Shown here piece after piece: positions 51,408-60,958 of a stretch of DNA of 64,000 bases (position 1 is the stretch's first letter; every line of letters begins with the position of its first letter). The notes under the pieces are model-generated. The model had not been told where the DNA came from. It searched no databases and worked only from the letters and a program-made list of their open reading frames with translations. The stretch is taken from assembly GCF_900069005.2 (NCBI RefSeq), contig NZ_LN831279.1, positions 1,877,139 to 1,941,138 of the forward strand, given 5' to 3'. Origin of the DNA: Paenibacillus sp. GM2 (GTDB lineage Bacteria; Bacillota; Bacilli; Paenibacillales; Paenibacillaceae). Position numbers and translations under genes: made by a program.

Positions 51408-54400
51408 TCAACTGTCATATACATAATAAGTAACTTTGGTGCCTGCGCCCAACACGCTTTCAATATGAAGACCCGAACCGAAATGCCGTTTTAAGCGCTG
51501 ATCCGTATTGATCAGGCCAACTCCCGAACTGCGATCCGCTCTTCTCTCCAGTACTCGCTGCAATTGAACCTCATCCATGCCAATTCCGTCGTCTTCGACG
51601 GTAACCTCGGTATGTGACTCATAGACAGCAATCCGAATGATCAGCTTTCCTCCGCGGGTGCGCTTCATGATGCCATGTCGTATCGCATTTTCGACTAAAG
51701 GCTGGATGGATAGAAACGGGACTCTCAATCGTTCACACTCATCAACCTCCCATATCACCTCTAGCCGTTCATCAAACCGGACCTTCTCAATATATAGATA
51801 AGAGCGTACCAGACTAAGCTCCTCCTCGATCGGTACAAGCCCATCCATATGATGAAAGCTGAACTTATGCCTTAAGAAGTGGCTGAACTGATCCAGCAAA
51901 TCACGCATCTTATCCAGATTAACATCACTTAGAGCCGCGATAGCGTTCAATGCATTAAATAAGAAGTGAGGCTGAATTTGCGCTTGCAGCCAGGCTGCTT
52001 CTAACCGCAACTGCTCCTGGACGCTTTGTTTTATCGTGACGAGTGCCTCGATCCGGGATCTGATCTCGATAGCTTCCACCGGCTTGGTCACGTAGTCATT
52101 GGCCCCGGCGAGGAAACCGCATTGAATGTCCTTCGGTTGGCTCCGTGCCGTAAGAAGCAGGACAGGAAGCTCGGTCAGGGTAAACCGCTCGCGAATGATT
52201 CGTGTCAGCTCATAACCGGACATCTGCGGCATCATAATATCCGAGACAACCAGATCCCACTCCTTGGCGTCCAGGACTGCCAGCGCTTCCTTGCCGCTTG
52301 TGACCATCGTCGTATCATACTCCTCGTACGGCAAAATGGCTTCGAGTACCTGCAGGTTGACGGGATCATCATCCACAACGAGTATGACCGGTCGCTCGCG
52401 GCTGATTTCAGCGGAAGCGGTTGGGTTCGCCATCGAGGTCTTTGCTATCGGAGTCGGCTCCTCTTTCTCCAGACTGGCTGAGACTTGATGCAGTGCAGGC
52501 ATATGACCGGTTGTCAGCTGGGCATAAGAGTCCGAAATCGTATAGATTTCATTCTCTATCTCGGCATCATCAGACGCAAGCTGCAGCGAAAAGGAGAATT
52601 GGGATCCTCGTCCGAGGATAGACGATACTTTGAGACGACCTCCATGCTGTTCAACCAGCTGCTTGCTGATACTCAGGCCCAATCCAAAACCGCCTTCAAT
52701 CATCGTGTCATTCGCGGCTGCTTGTTCATAGGGATGAAATAGACGCTTGAGCATGTCCTCATCCATCCCCATTCCGGTGTCGGCAATCTCGATATTGGCT
52801 CTGCCATCCTGGATAGTGGCTTTAATCGATACCGTTCCTTCATTGGTGTATTTCACCGCATTATGCAGTAGATTAAAGACGATTTGCACGACCCGATTCT
52901 CATCCGCAAGGACTGGCGGAAAATCCTCCGCAACCTGATTGACAAATTGAACGGATTTTACTTCGGCATTAAATTGCAGCATATCCATGACTCCAGTAAT
53001 GACCGGTTGCAGGCGGATGGCCTTTTTATACAGACGCGGATTGCCTTCCCGTAAGCTCATCACGTCAATTAAATCATTTAATATCAGGCTGAGGCGCCGC
53101 CCTACAGTGAGAACCGTTTCAAGCTCTTTGATGCTTCTCTCCTGCAGCAGATGACGTTCCCTCTTTAATACCGATTGCGACATGTTCAAAATACTATGCA
53201 GCGGATTTTTAAATTCATGTGATGTATTGGCTAAAAATTGATCCTTATGGTCGTTCATTCTTTGCAAGGTGGCGGCAAGCTCCTTGGTATTGGCATGCAT
53301 TCTGAAATAGTCTTTAAACCAGACCGAAGCAAGGCACCCCATTGCAATAATCAGATCAAATGGATAATGAACATAGCTCATACCGCTATCTCGCCAGAAT
53401 AATGACCAGAGGACATGATGAACCAGTGCCAGAATCGAAGATAACAGCAGCAGGTTGCTCTTGATATCCTTGCTGACTAGCTTGAAGATAGCTACCAATG
53501 CAATCGCCGCTCCAGTAATCCCTAACAGAAAATATAGCGGGAAGAGCATAATCACCTGATTCGGTGCAAGAAACAACGTAATGACCGCCGTACCTAAGAT
53601 TAATCCCTTATATAACGGGTATATCCTGCGCCAATATCGCAGCATGCGGTGGTTCGTACACTCCAACAAAGCATAGACGCCGATCATTAATGAGACATTA
53701 GAGAGCCGAAAATCCCAGCCCGCGCCCATATAAAAGAGTTGATGGAACAGCTTCTCATCATTGCTTAGCACATTTGAAAAGGTGATACACAAGGTCAACA
53801 ATGAAAAATAAAGCAGACGCTTCTCTTTGTTGCCAAGCAGGTACAACAGAAGGGCATAAATGGAATGCATCAAAAAGATAATGACTGCTAGAAACTGCAT
53901 TGAAATGGACAGCTTCATCTCTCGGGTAATAGCGGCTTCCGAACCGAATTTGATGGAACGAATAATCCCGCTGCTTCGGCTATCCACATAGTTAGCCGCC
54001 TGAATGACCAGATCGATCTCGCCCTTCTCATCCGCCGCAAATGTAGAGGAATAAGGGAGGTTCTTGGCTGTATATTTATCCTTTGTCTCCCCGATCTGCC
54101 CGGACCTGGCCAGCAATCGGCCATTGACGTATAACTCGGAGGCCGTGCGTACACTTGGTATGCGAATACCATAGTTCATGTCCTCCGTCGGATCTACATG
54201 AATGCGCAAACGATAAGAACCGTAGCCATAGGGGGTTGGCTCCTCGGAATCCAGCGCTTTATTCCAGCCTCCGGGGACATCAATAAATCTAAGGGGACTC
54301 CCGTTTGGTATTTGGAGCAGCTTCCCATGTATCAGCCATTGTGAAGGATAGAATTCCCACTTTCCATCCAGCAACAGGATTTTACCGTCCTCTGCGTCCC

Positions 54401-54563
54401 AATCATGTAAATCCAACTGACCATTCTGAATCGAAACACGCGCCCGCTGGGGAGACACCTCCATCCACAAAATACGCAAAGCGGACAAAGCGACTATAAA
54501 TAGAATTAGCAATATCACTACATGATTCTTCTTCATACCGTTATTTGGCATAGCATCTGCCAA
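51408..54563 (-). CDS. Hybrid 7TM sensor with two kinase modules and a receiver
   Basis: A 1051-residue protein, its order roughly: signal helix (13-34), extracellular beta-sandwich of 7TMR-DISMED type (40-205), seven membrane helices (about 220-415), HisKA with NTSHEFKNPLHS, HATPase (NRVVQIVFNLLHNAVKYTNE; GGFGLGLSISKQ), receiver (ILVVDDDPVNLQVLEAILPY, VVSDIMMPQMSGYE, YVTKP), then a LytS-type kinase core (LQAQIQPHFLFNALNAIAAL) with its own HATPase (PLVENAIRHGIM, GVGLINTDQRLKRHFG). The terminal LytS module normally signals to a LytTR regulator, but no regulator gene lies next to it. Two phospho-outputs in one chain are typical of some Paenibacillus sensors. Signal unknown. Confidence 0.9.
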   Translation of the reverse strand: MADAMPNNGMKKNHVVILLILFIVALSALRILWMEVSPQRARVSIQNGQLDLHDWDAEDGKILLLDGKWEFYPSQWLIHGKLLQIPNGSPLRFIDVPGGWNKALDSEEPTPYGYGSYRLRIHVDPTEDMNYGIRIPSVRTASELYVNGRLLARSGQIGETKDKYTAKNLPYSSTFAADEKGEIDLVIQAANYVDSRSSGIIRSIKFGSEAAITREMKLSISMQFLAVIIFLMHSIYALLLYLLGNKEKRLLYFSLLTLCITFSNVLSNDEKLFHQLFYMGAGWDFRLSNVSLMIGVYALLECTNHRMLRYWRRIYPLYKGLILGTAVITLFLAPNQVIMLFPLYFLLGITGAAIALVAIFKLVSKDIKSNLLLLSSILALVHHVLWSLFWRDSGMSYVHYPFDLIIAMGCLASVWFKDYFRMHANTKELAATLQRMNDHKDQFLANTSHEFKNPLHSILNMSQSVLKRERHLLQERSIKELETVLTVGRRLSLILNDLIDVMSLREGNPRLYKKAIRLQPVITGVMDMLQFNAEVKSVQFVNQVAEDFPPVLADENRVVQIVFNLLHNAVKYTNEGTVSIKATIQDGRANIEIADTGMGMDEDMLKRLFHPYEQAAANDTMIEGGFGLGLSISKQLVEQHGGRLKVSSILGRGSQFSFSLQLASDDAEIENEIYTISDSYAQLTTGHMPALHQVSASLEKEEPTPIAKTSMANPTASAEISRERPVILVVDDDPVNLQVLEAILPYEEYDTTMVTSGKEALAVLDAKEWDLVVSDIMMPQMSGYELTRIIRERFTLTELPVLLLTARSQPKDIQCGFLAGANDYVTKPVEAIEIRSRIEALVTIKQSVQEQLRLEAAWLQAQIQPHFLFNALNAIAALSDVNLDKMRDLLDQFSHFLRHKFSFHHMDGLVPIEEELSLVRSYLYIEKVRFDERLEVIWEVDECERLRVPFLSIQPLVENAIRHGIMKRTRGGKLIIRIAVYESHTEVTVEDDGIGMDEVQLQRVLERRADRSSGVGLINTDQRLKRHFGSGLHIESVLGAGTKVTYYVYDS

Positions 54564-54611
54564 GGAACATTCCTCTCTTTGTCTTTATCTGTTATTGCAA
54601 AGTACGTTACA

Positions 54612-55388
54612 TTACCAGAAGCCCCCGTCGGAGTGAATGATTTGTCCCGTAATCCACTCCGCTTCCTCACTCGCCAGAAATGCGATAAGCTTCGCGGCAT
54701 CTCTCGGTTCACCGAGGCGACCCATAGGAAATCTGGGCAATAAGTGTTCCTTCAATTCACGAGACATCCATCCACTGTTTGTGGGTCCGGGATCTACAGC
54801 ATTCACCGTAATTTTAAGCGGCGCCAGTTCAATAGCAACGGACTTAGTGAAGGTAGAGACAGCTCCCTTGGTCGCTACATAAGCCAAATTGCCTGGCTCA
54901 GGCGACTTGTCCTGACCTGACACCATATTAATAATTCGGCCCCCATGCTTCCCTTCGATTTGTCGCGCAAACTCTACCATTAGCAGACAAGCTCCTCTCA
55001 CATTCATCGCATAATGAGCATCAAGGATATCCGCTGTGATCGAACGAAAATCTACATCTACCGAATGGGTTGCATTATTTACAAGAATGGATGGCGAGCC
55101 TAATCTCTTATGAACTTCATCAAGCAGGAGCTTGGGGGCATCGGGGAGCGTGAGATCTACTTTCATCGATTCACACCTTACCCCAAGCTCGCGGATCTCC
55201 TCCATCAGCTGCCGTGGCCAATCCATATCCTCTTCGATAAAATAATCCATTTTCCGGTCATACCTGGACCAGTGCGTAAAGAATATATCAGCGCCTTGTT
55301 GGGCCAATTCTCTACAAATTGCCGTACCAATACCATTTATCCGGCTAGCGCCAGTAACAATGGCAATTTTGTTCATTAATTTTGTCAT
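54612..55388 (-). CDS. SDR-family oxidoreductase
   Basis: A 258-residue short-chain dehydrogenase/reductase (start ATG with AAGGAG eight bases upstream; ATG three codons earlier lies inside the site). NAD(P)-binding GASRINGIGTA, the NNATHS strand with catalytic Ser in NMVSGQDKS, and Y-x3-K in LAYVATKGAV are all present. Sequence resembles classical FabG/YkvO-type enzymes. Substrate not predictable. Confidence 0.92.
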   Translation of the reverse strand: MTKLMNKIAIVTGASRINGIGTAICRELAQQGADIFFTHWSRYDRKMDYFIEEDMDWPRQLMEEIRELGVRCESMKVDLTLPDAPKLLLDEVHKRLGSPSILVNNATHSVDVDFRSITADILDAHYAMNVRGACLLMVEFARQIEGKHGGRIINMVSGQDKSPEPGNLAYVATKGAVSTFTKSVAIELAPLKITVNAVDPGPTNSGWMSRELKEHLLPRFPMGRLGEPRDAAKLIAFLASEEAEWITGQIIHSDGGFW

Positions 55389-55450
55389 GATTAGCATCTC
55401 CTTGCGGGAACGCCAAACAACGTACTATAGGAGATGAATGCGCACCAACC

Positions 55451-55482
55451 AAAAAAGCGAACACCATAAATTGGTATTCGCT
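55451..55482 (-). terminator. Terminator of the DUF1963 gene
   Basis: Minus strand stem AGCGAAxACCA / TGGTxTTCGCT with four-base loop and T6, lying 200 bp past the DUF1963 stop and 50 bp before the SDR start. The flanking CGCACC/GGTGCG could extend the hairpin. Confidence 0.7.
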
Positions 55483-55680
55483 CGGTGCGTTTATAGCACA
55501 TGAATTCAGCGATCCTATAATGGTCTAATTAGAAATGGACAATTGATCCCTTCCTGCAAAGGGAATCCGCAAAGCCATTCAATTATGGAACCATTAAAGG
55601 GTACCTGCCATTATAATTCATGCTCCTCTCGTACATCTCCTGCCTCATATCGTATCACAATTACAAATTATAGTAAAACA

Positions 55681-56565
55681 TTAACTCGAATATAAAGAGC
55701 AATAAGTATGTGAGAAATTCCCTGCCAATAGGTCCTGCTTGCGAATGAAAAATTGCAGTTCCCCAGCGTCCCACCAACAGAACCCAACCTCTTGATCCGA
55801 GTCCAGGGCAAGAAGCAGAAGCGTATCCCGAACCTCCTGCTCTGCCTTGTGCGCATCGCCTTTCAAGTGAGCGGCGATTTGCTTCATCGCATCCTGTACG
55901 GAATAATTGTACTCCGCACCCGTCAGCATTTGCAGCGCCGCCTCATATTCACAATCCCCGTGCTGGGTCGCAGGATATCCAAACATAACGGCAAGATCGT
56001 TCGAGTTCGCTTCCGTCAGCTCAAAGCATAAGTCCTCATATTGCTCGTAATCATGCTCCTCATCCTCCACCAGCTCGTAATCCACATAACCATAATTCGG
56101 TGGCTCCATCGTGGATCTGGCTTCCACCCGATAACCCTTGAATTGCTCCTCCAGCGATGTTTGTTCAGGAGCCAGCCGACGATGAGCCTCCTCTAGCTCC
56201 TCATCTCGCAAATATAACACCTTATGTTCAATATTGTAGGCAGGCTCATCCACGCCCACAAAGAAATAAAGCATCCCTTCCTTAGGAAGCAGCGAAGACT
56301 CCTCCTGAGCCGCTAATTCACTCAAACGCAGTTGAGCGAGAAACGTCATCGGCGTTCCCTCCGAATCGAGCGGCCATTCCACACCCACCGGCAAATCCGG
56401 ATCCCCCCCAATGCGGGAGGCGCCCGCTTCTCTGTAGTTCTCTATTTCCTTCTTGGACCATCGAATGCCTTGGCGTACGGAAGCCTGTAAATAATCCAGC
56501 GCATGTTCAAACTGATGTTCACAGACCAATTGCCCTAGTCTGTTCTTGAGGTTCTCGCTCAGCAC
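55681..56565 (-). CDS. YwqG-like DUF1963 protein
   Basis: A 294-residue soluble protein of the YwqG family (DUF1963). Landmarks: IGGDPDLPVGVEWPLDSEG, MTFLAQLRLSELAAQE, MLYFFVGVDEPAY, and the end VGFCWWDAGELQFFIRKQDL. Function unknown; relatives are often linked to polymorphic toxins or immunity, but nothing nearby supports that here. Single gene. Confidence 0.9.
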   Translation of the reverse strand: MLSENLKNRLGQLVCEHQFEHALDYLQASVRQGIRWSKKEIENYREAGASRIGGDPDLPVGVEWPLDSEGTPMTFLAQLRLSELAAQEESSLLPKEGMLYFFVGVDEPAYNIEHKVLYLRDEELEEAHRRLAPEQTSLEEQFKGYRVEARSTMEPPNYGYVDYELVEDEEHDYEQYEDLCFELTEANSNDLAVMFGYPATQHGDCEYEAALQMLTGAEYNYSVQDAMKQIAAHLKGDAHKAEQEVRDTLLLLALDSDQEVGFCWWDAGELQFFIRKQDLLAGNFSHTYCSLYSS

Positions 56566-56622
56566 CGCTGTTCACCCTCCTTGTATTTCGATTAGATCAT
56601 CCTGATATGTCATCGGAATGAT

Positions 56623-58260
56623 TTAACCGAGCTTCATTTCCCGTGCTAATGAAGAGGGGATCTCTTCTTTATCCACGATCACATCGATGACGTATGGTTG
56701 GTTCAAGGCTAGCGCCTGTTTGAGGGCCTGCTTAAACTCGTCAATCGTCGAACACTTTGCACTATTTGCCCCCATCGAAGCGGCGTAAGCGGCCACATCA
56801 AGGGGCTGCTTAAAGATCGTTCCATCCGTCCGTCCGGTAAACTGCTGCATCCCTTTTAAGGCCATATCTAATTGCCCATTATTGATGACGATAAATATAA
56901 CCGGAAGCTGCTCCGCTACACAAGTGGAAATCTCAGAGCCTAGCATAAATAAACAGCCGTCCCCTGTCAGACAGATAACGTTCCGTTCCCGGTCGGCGAA
57001 CTTAGCGCCAATGGACATTCCGATTGCATTAGCCATTGAGGCGAAATAAGAATCGAAGAAGAACTTCACACCGGGCTTAAGATCCAGCCAGCGAACAGCG
57101 TGATAGCCATGAGCACCGTCATCGGCAAAGATCGTGGTATTCTCCGGAATAATATCACTAACGGCCTGGCAGACCTCAGCAACAGACAGAAATTCCAGAA
57201 TAGGAAGTGGATCATGATAAGGTGCAGGTGTAGCTGTATGTACAGGAATGGGTTCTTCTTGTGGATGTAAACGTAAAATCTCTTCCAGAGTGGTTCGTAA
57301 ATCGCCCAGCACAGGCATATATTCAGCTGGAACAATGCCGCCCATAAATTCAGGTGTTATATCAAACTGGATTATCTGCTGAGGATAATGAGAGCGGTCC
57401 AGACCAGCCAAAGCCGTATCACTTAACCGCGAACCCATCACCAGGAGCAAGTCAACTCCTGATTCCAGCAAATCCATGGCTCTTCGATGTCCGCCCAGAC
57501 CCAAAGGTCCATCATACAGGGGATGTGATGAATGAGTGCTTCCCTTGCCACCCGGAGTTGTGACGATAGGGAGCTGGAATCTCTCGGCGAACCCGGCGAG
57601 CGCCTCTTGTGCGCCCGAGAGTACTACTCCTTTGCCGGCAAGAATAACAGGCTTGCGAGCACTCTTCAGCCGTTGAACCACCTCTGTCAGATTGGTGGCC
57701 ATAAAATCGGTCCCTCTGGACGGTAAATGTATATGTGGTTCACTTACGGGTGAGATCATAACATCAAAAGGAATGCACAGATGCACGGGTCCTTTTCTTC
57801 CGGTCAAGGCCTCTCGTAGAGCATATGTCAGAATCGCAGGAAACGTATCGGCCCGCGTCACCATCGTGCTAAACAGAGTAACAGGCTTCATAATTTCCGC
57901 CAAGTCAATCCCAAATTGCGAAGAATCCTGACATTGCGGGATTCCCATTTCAGCAGCGGACTGATGCCCGGTTATAAAGAGCACCGGCAGACAGTTCATT
58001 TTGGCATGCGCTGCGGCTGTAACAAGGTTGGTGCCTCCTGGCCCAGAGGTGGCTACGACAACGCCCAAATTGTTATTCGTAAGAGCATAACCTCCGGCAG
58101 CGAAGCCGGATCCACTCTCGTGTCTTCCCAAAATAAACTCAATATCCTGGTTGCCAAATTCCAATACCAGTGGGGCAATCGATTTTCCCGGAATTCCAAA
58201 TGCATGTGAAACACCAAGGTTTACGAGGGACTCAACTAAGATTTGCACAACACTTTTCAC
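56623..58260 (-). CDS. Thiamine diphosphate enzyme, acetolactate synthase-like
   Basis: A 545-residue enzyme from the GTG at 58260, which is preceded by AAAGGAG eight bases upstream and overlaps the kinase stop by three bases (GTGA). It has the three-domain TPP-enzyme layout: catalytic Glu in GRHESGSGFAAGGYA, a central FAD/Rossmann-like domain, and the C-terminal TPP motif starting at GDGCLFMLGSEIS and ending INNGQ. Acetolactate synthase, benzoylformate decarboxylase and sulfoacetaldehyde acetyltransferase share this fold; which of them fits is unclear. No small regulatory subunit gene is adjacent, so a catabolic role is more likely than isoleucine/valine synthesis. Confidence 0.86.
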   Translation of the reverse strand: MKSVVQILVESLVNLGVSHAFGIPGKSIAPLVLEFGNQDIEFILGRHESGSGFAAGGYALTNNNLGVVVATSGPGGTNLVTAAAHAKMNCLPVLFITGHQSAAEMGIPQCQDSSQFGIDLAEIMKPVTLFSTMVTRADTFPAILTYALREALTGRKGPVHLCIPFDVMISPVSEPHIHLPSRGTDFMATNLTEVVQRLKSARKPVILAGKGVVLSGAQEALAGFAERFQLPIVTTPGGKGSTHSSHPLYDGPLGLGGHRRAMDLLESGVDLLLVMGSRLSDTALAGLDRSHYPQQIIQFDITPEFMGGIVPAEYMPVLGDLRTTLEEILRLHPQEEPIPVHTATPAPYHDPLPILEFLSVAEVCQAVSDIIPENTTIFADDGAHGYHAVRWLDLKPGVKFFFDSYFASMANAIGMSIGAKFADRERNVICLTGDGCLFMLGSEISTCVAEQLPVIFIVINNGQLDMALKGMQQFTGRTDGTIFKQPLDVAAYAASMGANSAKCSTIDEFKQALKQALALNQPYVIDVIVDKEEIPSSLAREMKLG

Positions 58261-59885
58261 ATTGAACACTCCTTTATGTCGTCTAGGTCGTCGCATGTCA
58301 AAGGTAAATGAATATTAAAATCCGTACCTATACCCGGTCTTGAATCGATGGTAATTTCTCCGTTGTGATTATTAATAATACGATAAGAAACAGATAACCC
58401 GAGGCCCGTTCCATTATCTTTCGTTGTAAAGAAAGGATTTTGAATTTTGGTCAGATTTTCCGGACTGATCCCGATGCCATTGTCAGAGACCGTGATTACC
58501 AGACTATTGCCCAGCTTCCTTGTTTTCAAAGTGACGATATCCTTGGGTTCAGAAGCTTCAACGGCGTTTTGCAAAATATTAATCAACACCTGCTTGATCT
58601 GAGCAGCATCAGCCAGCAAAATCTCCTCGTCCACGGTACAGTAGTCGCGAGCAAAGCTTATATCATGCAAAGCGGCATGCCCTTCCATAAATCGAAGCAC
58701 GCTATCCAGAAAAGTGTTGATTTCAATCGGTTTAATAATCGGGACGGAGGGCTTGGACATCGTAACGAAATCGGAGACGAGATTCTTGACACGCTCCAAT
58801 TCCTCATGAACATAACCCAGATATCGTGTAGTCACAGGGTCCAGCGGCCGTGAACGGGTGATTTGCACAAAGCCCATAATCGTAGTCAACGGATTACGTA
58901 TCTCATGCGCCAGACCCGCTGCCAGCTTGCCAATCGCCGAGAGCTTTTCACTCACAATTACCTGCTGCTCTAAATAATAACGTTCCGTGATATCGCGAAA
59001 CTGAGCATATGCGCCTTCAATATTTCCCTTTTCAAAAATAGGAATGATATCCACGAGACAAATCGTATGTACTCCTTTGTCATTGTAGTGGATCTCAAAG
59101 TCCCGCTGCGGCAGGCCATTCGTAATCGCTTCCCGAAAATAAGGGCCCAGCTCAGCGATGTGCAGGGACGACCGCCCCACCGCGATGAAGTCCGGAATCA
59201 TATTGTGCGCGACCTTGTTATAATCCACAATAAGTCCCTTGTGATCTACCAAGAGAATCCCTGTGTCCAGATTATTGACCATTAAATGGTGCAAATCCAA
59301 TTGACGCTGATTCGTTCTTCTCAGGATCAACTCTCTCGCCATGGACTCTACCATATTAACCAGCATGGCAAGCGGATAGTTGCTAAATTCAACGACACTG
59401 GTCATCAAAGAGATTGTACCTTCCAGCACCCCTTGTCCTCCATAACCGTCCGGGAAAGAAAAGGGAACACTATGACAAGCAGAATCGTGTAAAGCAAGAT
59501 GGAAATGATCCGTCCCTACTGTCTGGAAAGGAATCTTCTTGTCCAGGGCGATCAGCGTGGCGCAAATTCCCACTTCCCGCTCAATGAGCAAACTGCCTTC
59601 TTTAATGTTGAGCTGCGATAGATTTTCCTTCATGATCCGATCCCCGAAGGAATCAATAACGAGACCTTTGTCGTCCGTAACGAGAAATAGTACCATCTGC
59701 CCATTCAACAGCTTAATGGTGTTCTCTCCAAAAATCTCCGTAACCTCTAGGATGTCGGCATATAGCCTCTGTTGCTGCTGTAAATGTTCTTCAGTCGCCT
59801 TTGTTAATGGAGAAGGGACATCGGTTGGCTGCATGCCATTCTCAATACAACGCCGGCGGATCTCAGCAAGGAGATTGTTTGTCAT
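58257..59885 (-). CDS. Soluble PAS/GAF sensor histidine kinase coupled to a TPP enzyme gene
   Basis: A 542-residue kinase with no membrane helix. The first 200 residues resemble the GAF-like sensor domain of AcoR/DhaR-type regulators (VLFLVTDDKGLVIDSFGD, LHDSACHSVPFSFP). A PAS domain follows (about 205-310; LDTGILLVDHKGLIVDYNKV), then HisKA with AHEIRNPLTTIMGF and an HATPase (INILQNAVEASEP, NPFFTTKDNGTGLGL). The start of the TPP enzyme gene overlaps its stop. No response regulator gene is near. AcoR-like sensors usually respond to acetoin-type compounds, so a link to the TPP enzyme substrate is plausible but inferred. Confidence 0.88.
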   Translation of the reverse strand: MTNNLLAEIRRRCIENGMQPTDVPSPLTKATEEHLQQQQRLYADILEVTEIFGENTIKLLNGQMVLFLVTDDKGLVIDSFGDRIMKENLSQLNIKEGSLLIEREVGICATLIALDKKIPFQTVGTDHFHLALHDSACHSVPFSFPDGYGGQGVLEGTISLMTSVVEFSNYPLAMLVNMVESMARELILRRTNQRQLDLHHLMVNNLDTGILLVDHKGLIVDYNKVAHNMIPDFIAVGRSSLHIAELGPYFREAITNGLPQRDFEIHYNDKGVHTICLVDIIPIFEKGNIEGAYAQFRDITERYYLEQQVIVSEKLSAIGKLAAGLAHEIRNPLTTIMGFVQITRSRPLDPVTTRYLGYVHEELERVKNLVSDFVTMSKPSVPIIKPIEINTFLDSVLRFMEGHAALHDISFARDYCTVDEEILLADAAQIKQVLINILQNAVEASEPKDIVTLKTRKLGNSLVITVSDNGIGISPENLTKIQNPFFTTKDNGTGLGLSVSYRIINNHNGEITIDSRPGIGTDFNIHLPLTCDDLDDIKECSM

Positions 59886-59965
59886 AGGATCGCCACCTCA
59901 GGTTAGCAAATTATACTACATTCTCTACTAATTCTTCTATATACTATATCGGTGCTTTAATAGGT

Positions 59966-60958
59966 TCACCGTATAGGTCTTGCCGCCTTCATCAACGTCT
60001 CATAGCTCGTCGCCCCCAAGTACTGATTACGGAGGGTGCCGGAAGGATCAATAATATAGGTGGTTGGATATGCTGTTACTGCGTAATCCCTTAGCACCTC
60101 TCCACTCTCGTCCAACACAATAGGGAAGCTAAGCCCTTCTTGATTCGCGTACTTTCCCACAAGCTCATCGCTTCTCTCCTGGCTCGTTGCGTTCACAGAC
60201 AGCAAGACCACATTCCGATCTTGTTGATCACGATAGAACCTCTCCAAGTGGGGCATCTCAGCTTGACAGACGCGGCACCATGTCGCCCAGAAATTGAGAA
60301 CAACGGTCTTGCCGCGATAGTCGGATAGCCGAACGGTATTGCCATCCAAGTCCCTCAGTTCAAAGTCAGGAGCGGCTTGATCAACACGGGCGCTCTGGCC
60401 AACAGTCCCGTCAAAAATCGTAAAGCCGAGCATGGCGACGAGGAGTAGAATGCCGAGCGATTGGCTCGCGATTTTGGACGTCGATTGAAGCAAGATAGCC
60501 AGCAATACGACCGCCATAGCGAATCCCACATAATGAACCGTACCGGATGAATCATCCAGCAGAATAAGAGCAAGGAACGAAACTGCAGCCATTCCGGCTC
60601 CCCAGGTTCCTGCTACCTTCAATGCCTCTCGGCTTCCATCCGGGCGATAATTACGCAGAAATAAATAAGCGAGTGAGATGATCGAGGCAAGCCAGACGCC
60701 CCTCAGCCCACCGCTAAAGAAGACCAGTGACAACGGATGGCGGATAACACCCTGGAAATCGAATAACATCAGACTGGCTTTCCAGACGATGATCCAGAGG
60801 AAAACGGCGTTCCAGGCCCGTCCTGCTCGCCTCTCCCTCTCCGCATGGTTCCGATCCCTGTAACGGACGATCAGAACCCCTGCAATACCCGCTATGAAAT
60901 AGATCAGCAATTCGATATTCAGTACGAACGTGCCGATTTGCAAATTGGCCAAGGTCAA
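59966..60958 (-). CDS. Membrane-anchored TlpA/ResA-type thioredoxin
   Basis: A 330-residue protein. The N-terminal half has about six hydrophobic helices (ELLIYFIAGIAGVLIVRYRD, AVFLWIIVWKASLMLF and more). The C-terminal 140 residues form a thioredoxin domain outside the membrane: APDFELRDLDGNTVRLSDYR, VLNFWATWCRVCQAEMP (redox CRVC), cis-Pro in AYPTTYIIDPSG. It reduces extracytoplasmic disulphides, e.g. for cytochrome c maturation. The fused membrane half resembles prolipoprotein diacylglyceryl transferase-like or CcdA-type anchors more than a single anchor. Its start overlaps the upstream gene stop by four bases (ATGA). Confidence 0.86.
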   Translation of the reverse strand: MTLANLQIGTFVLNIELLIYFIAGIAGVLIVRYRDRNHAERERRAGRAWNAVFLWIIVWKASLMLFDFQGVIRHPLSLVFFSGGLRGVWLASIISLAYLFLRNYRPDGSREALKVAGTWGAGMAAVSFLALILLDDSSGTVHYVGFAMAVVLLAILLQSTSKIASQSLGILLLVAMLGFTIFDGTVGQSARVDQAAPDFELRDLDGNTVRLSDYRGKTVVLNFWATWCRVCQAEMPHLERFYRDQQDRNVVLLSVNATSQERSDELVGKYANQEGLSFPIVLDESGEVLRDYAVTAYPTTYIIDPSGTLRNQYLGATSYETLMKAARPIR

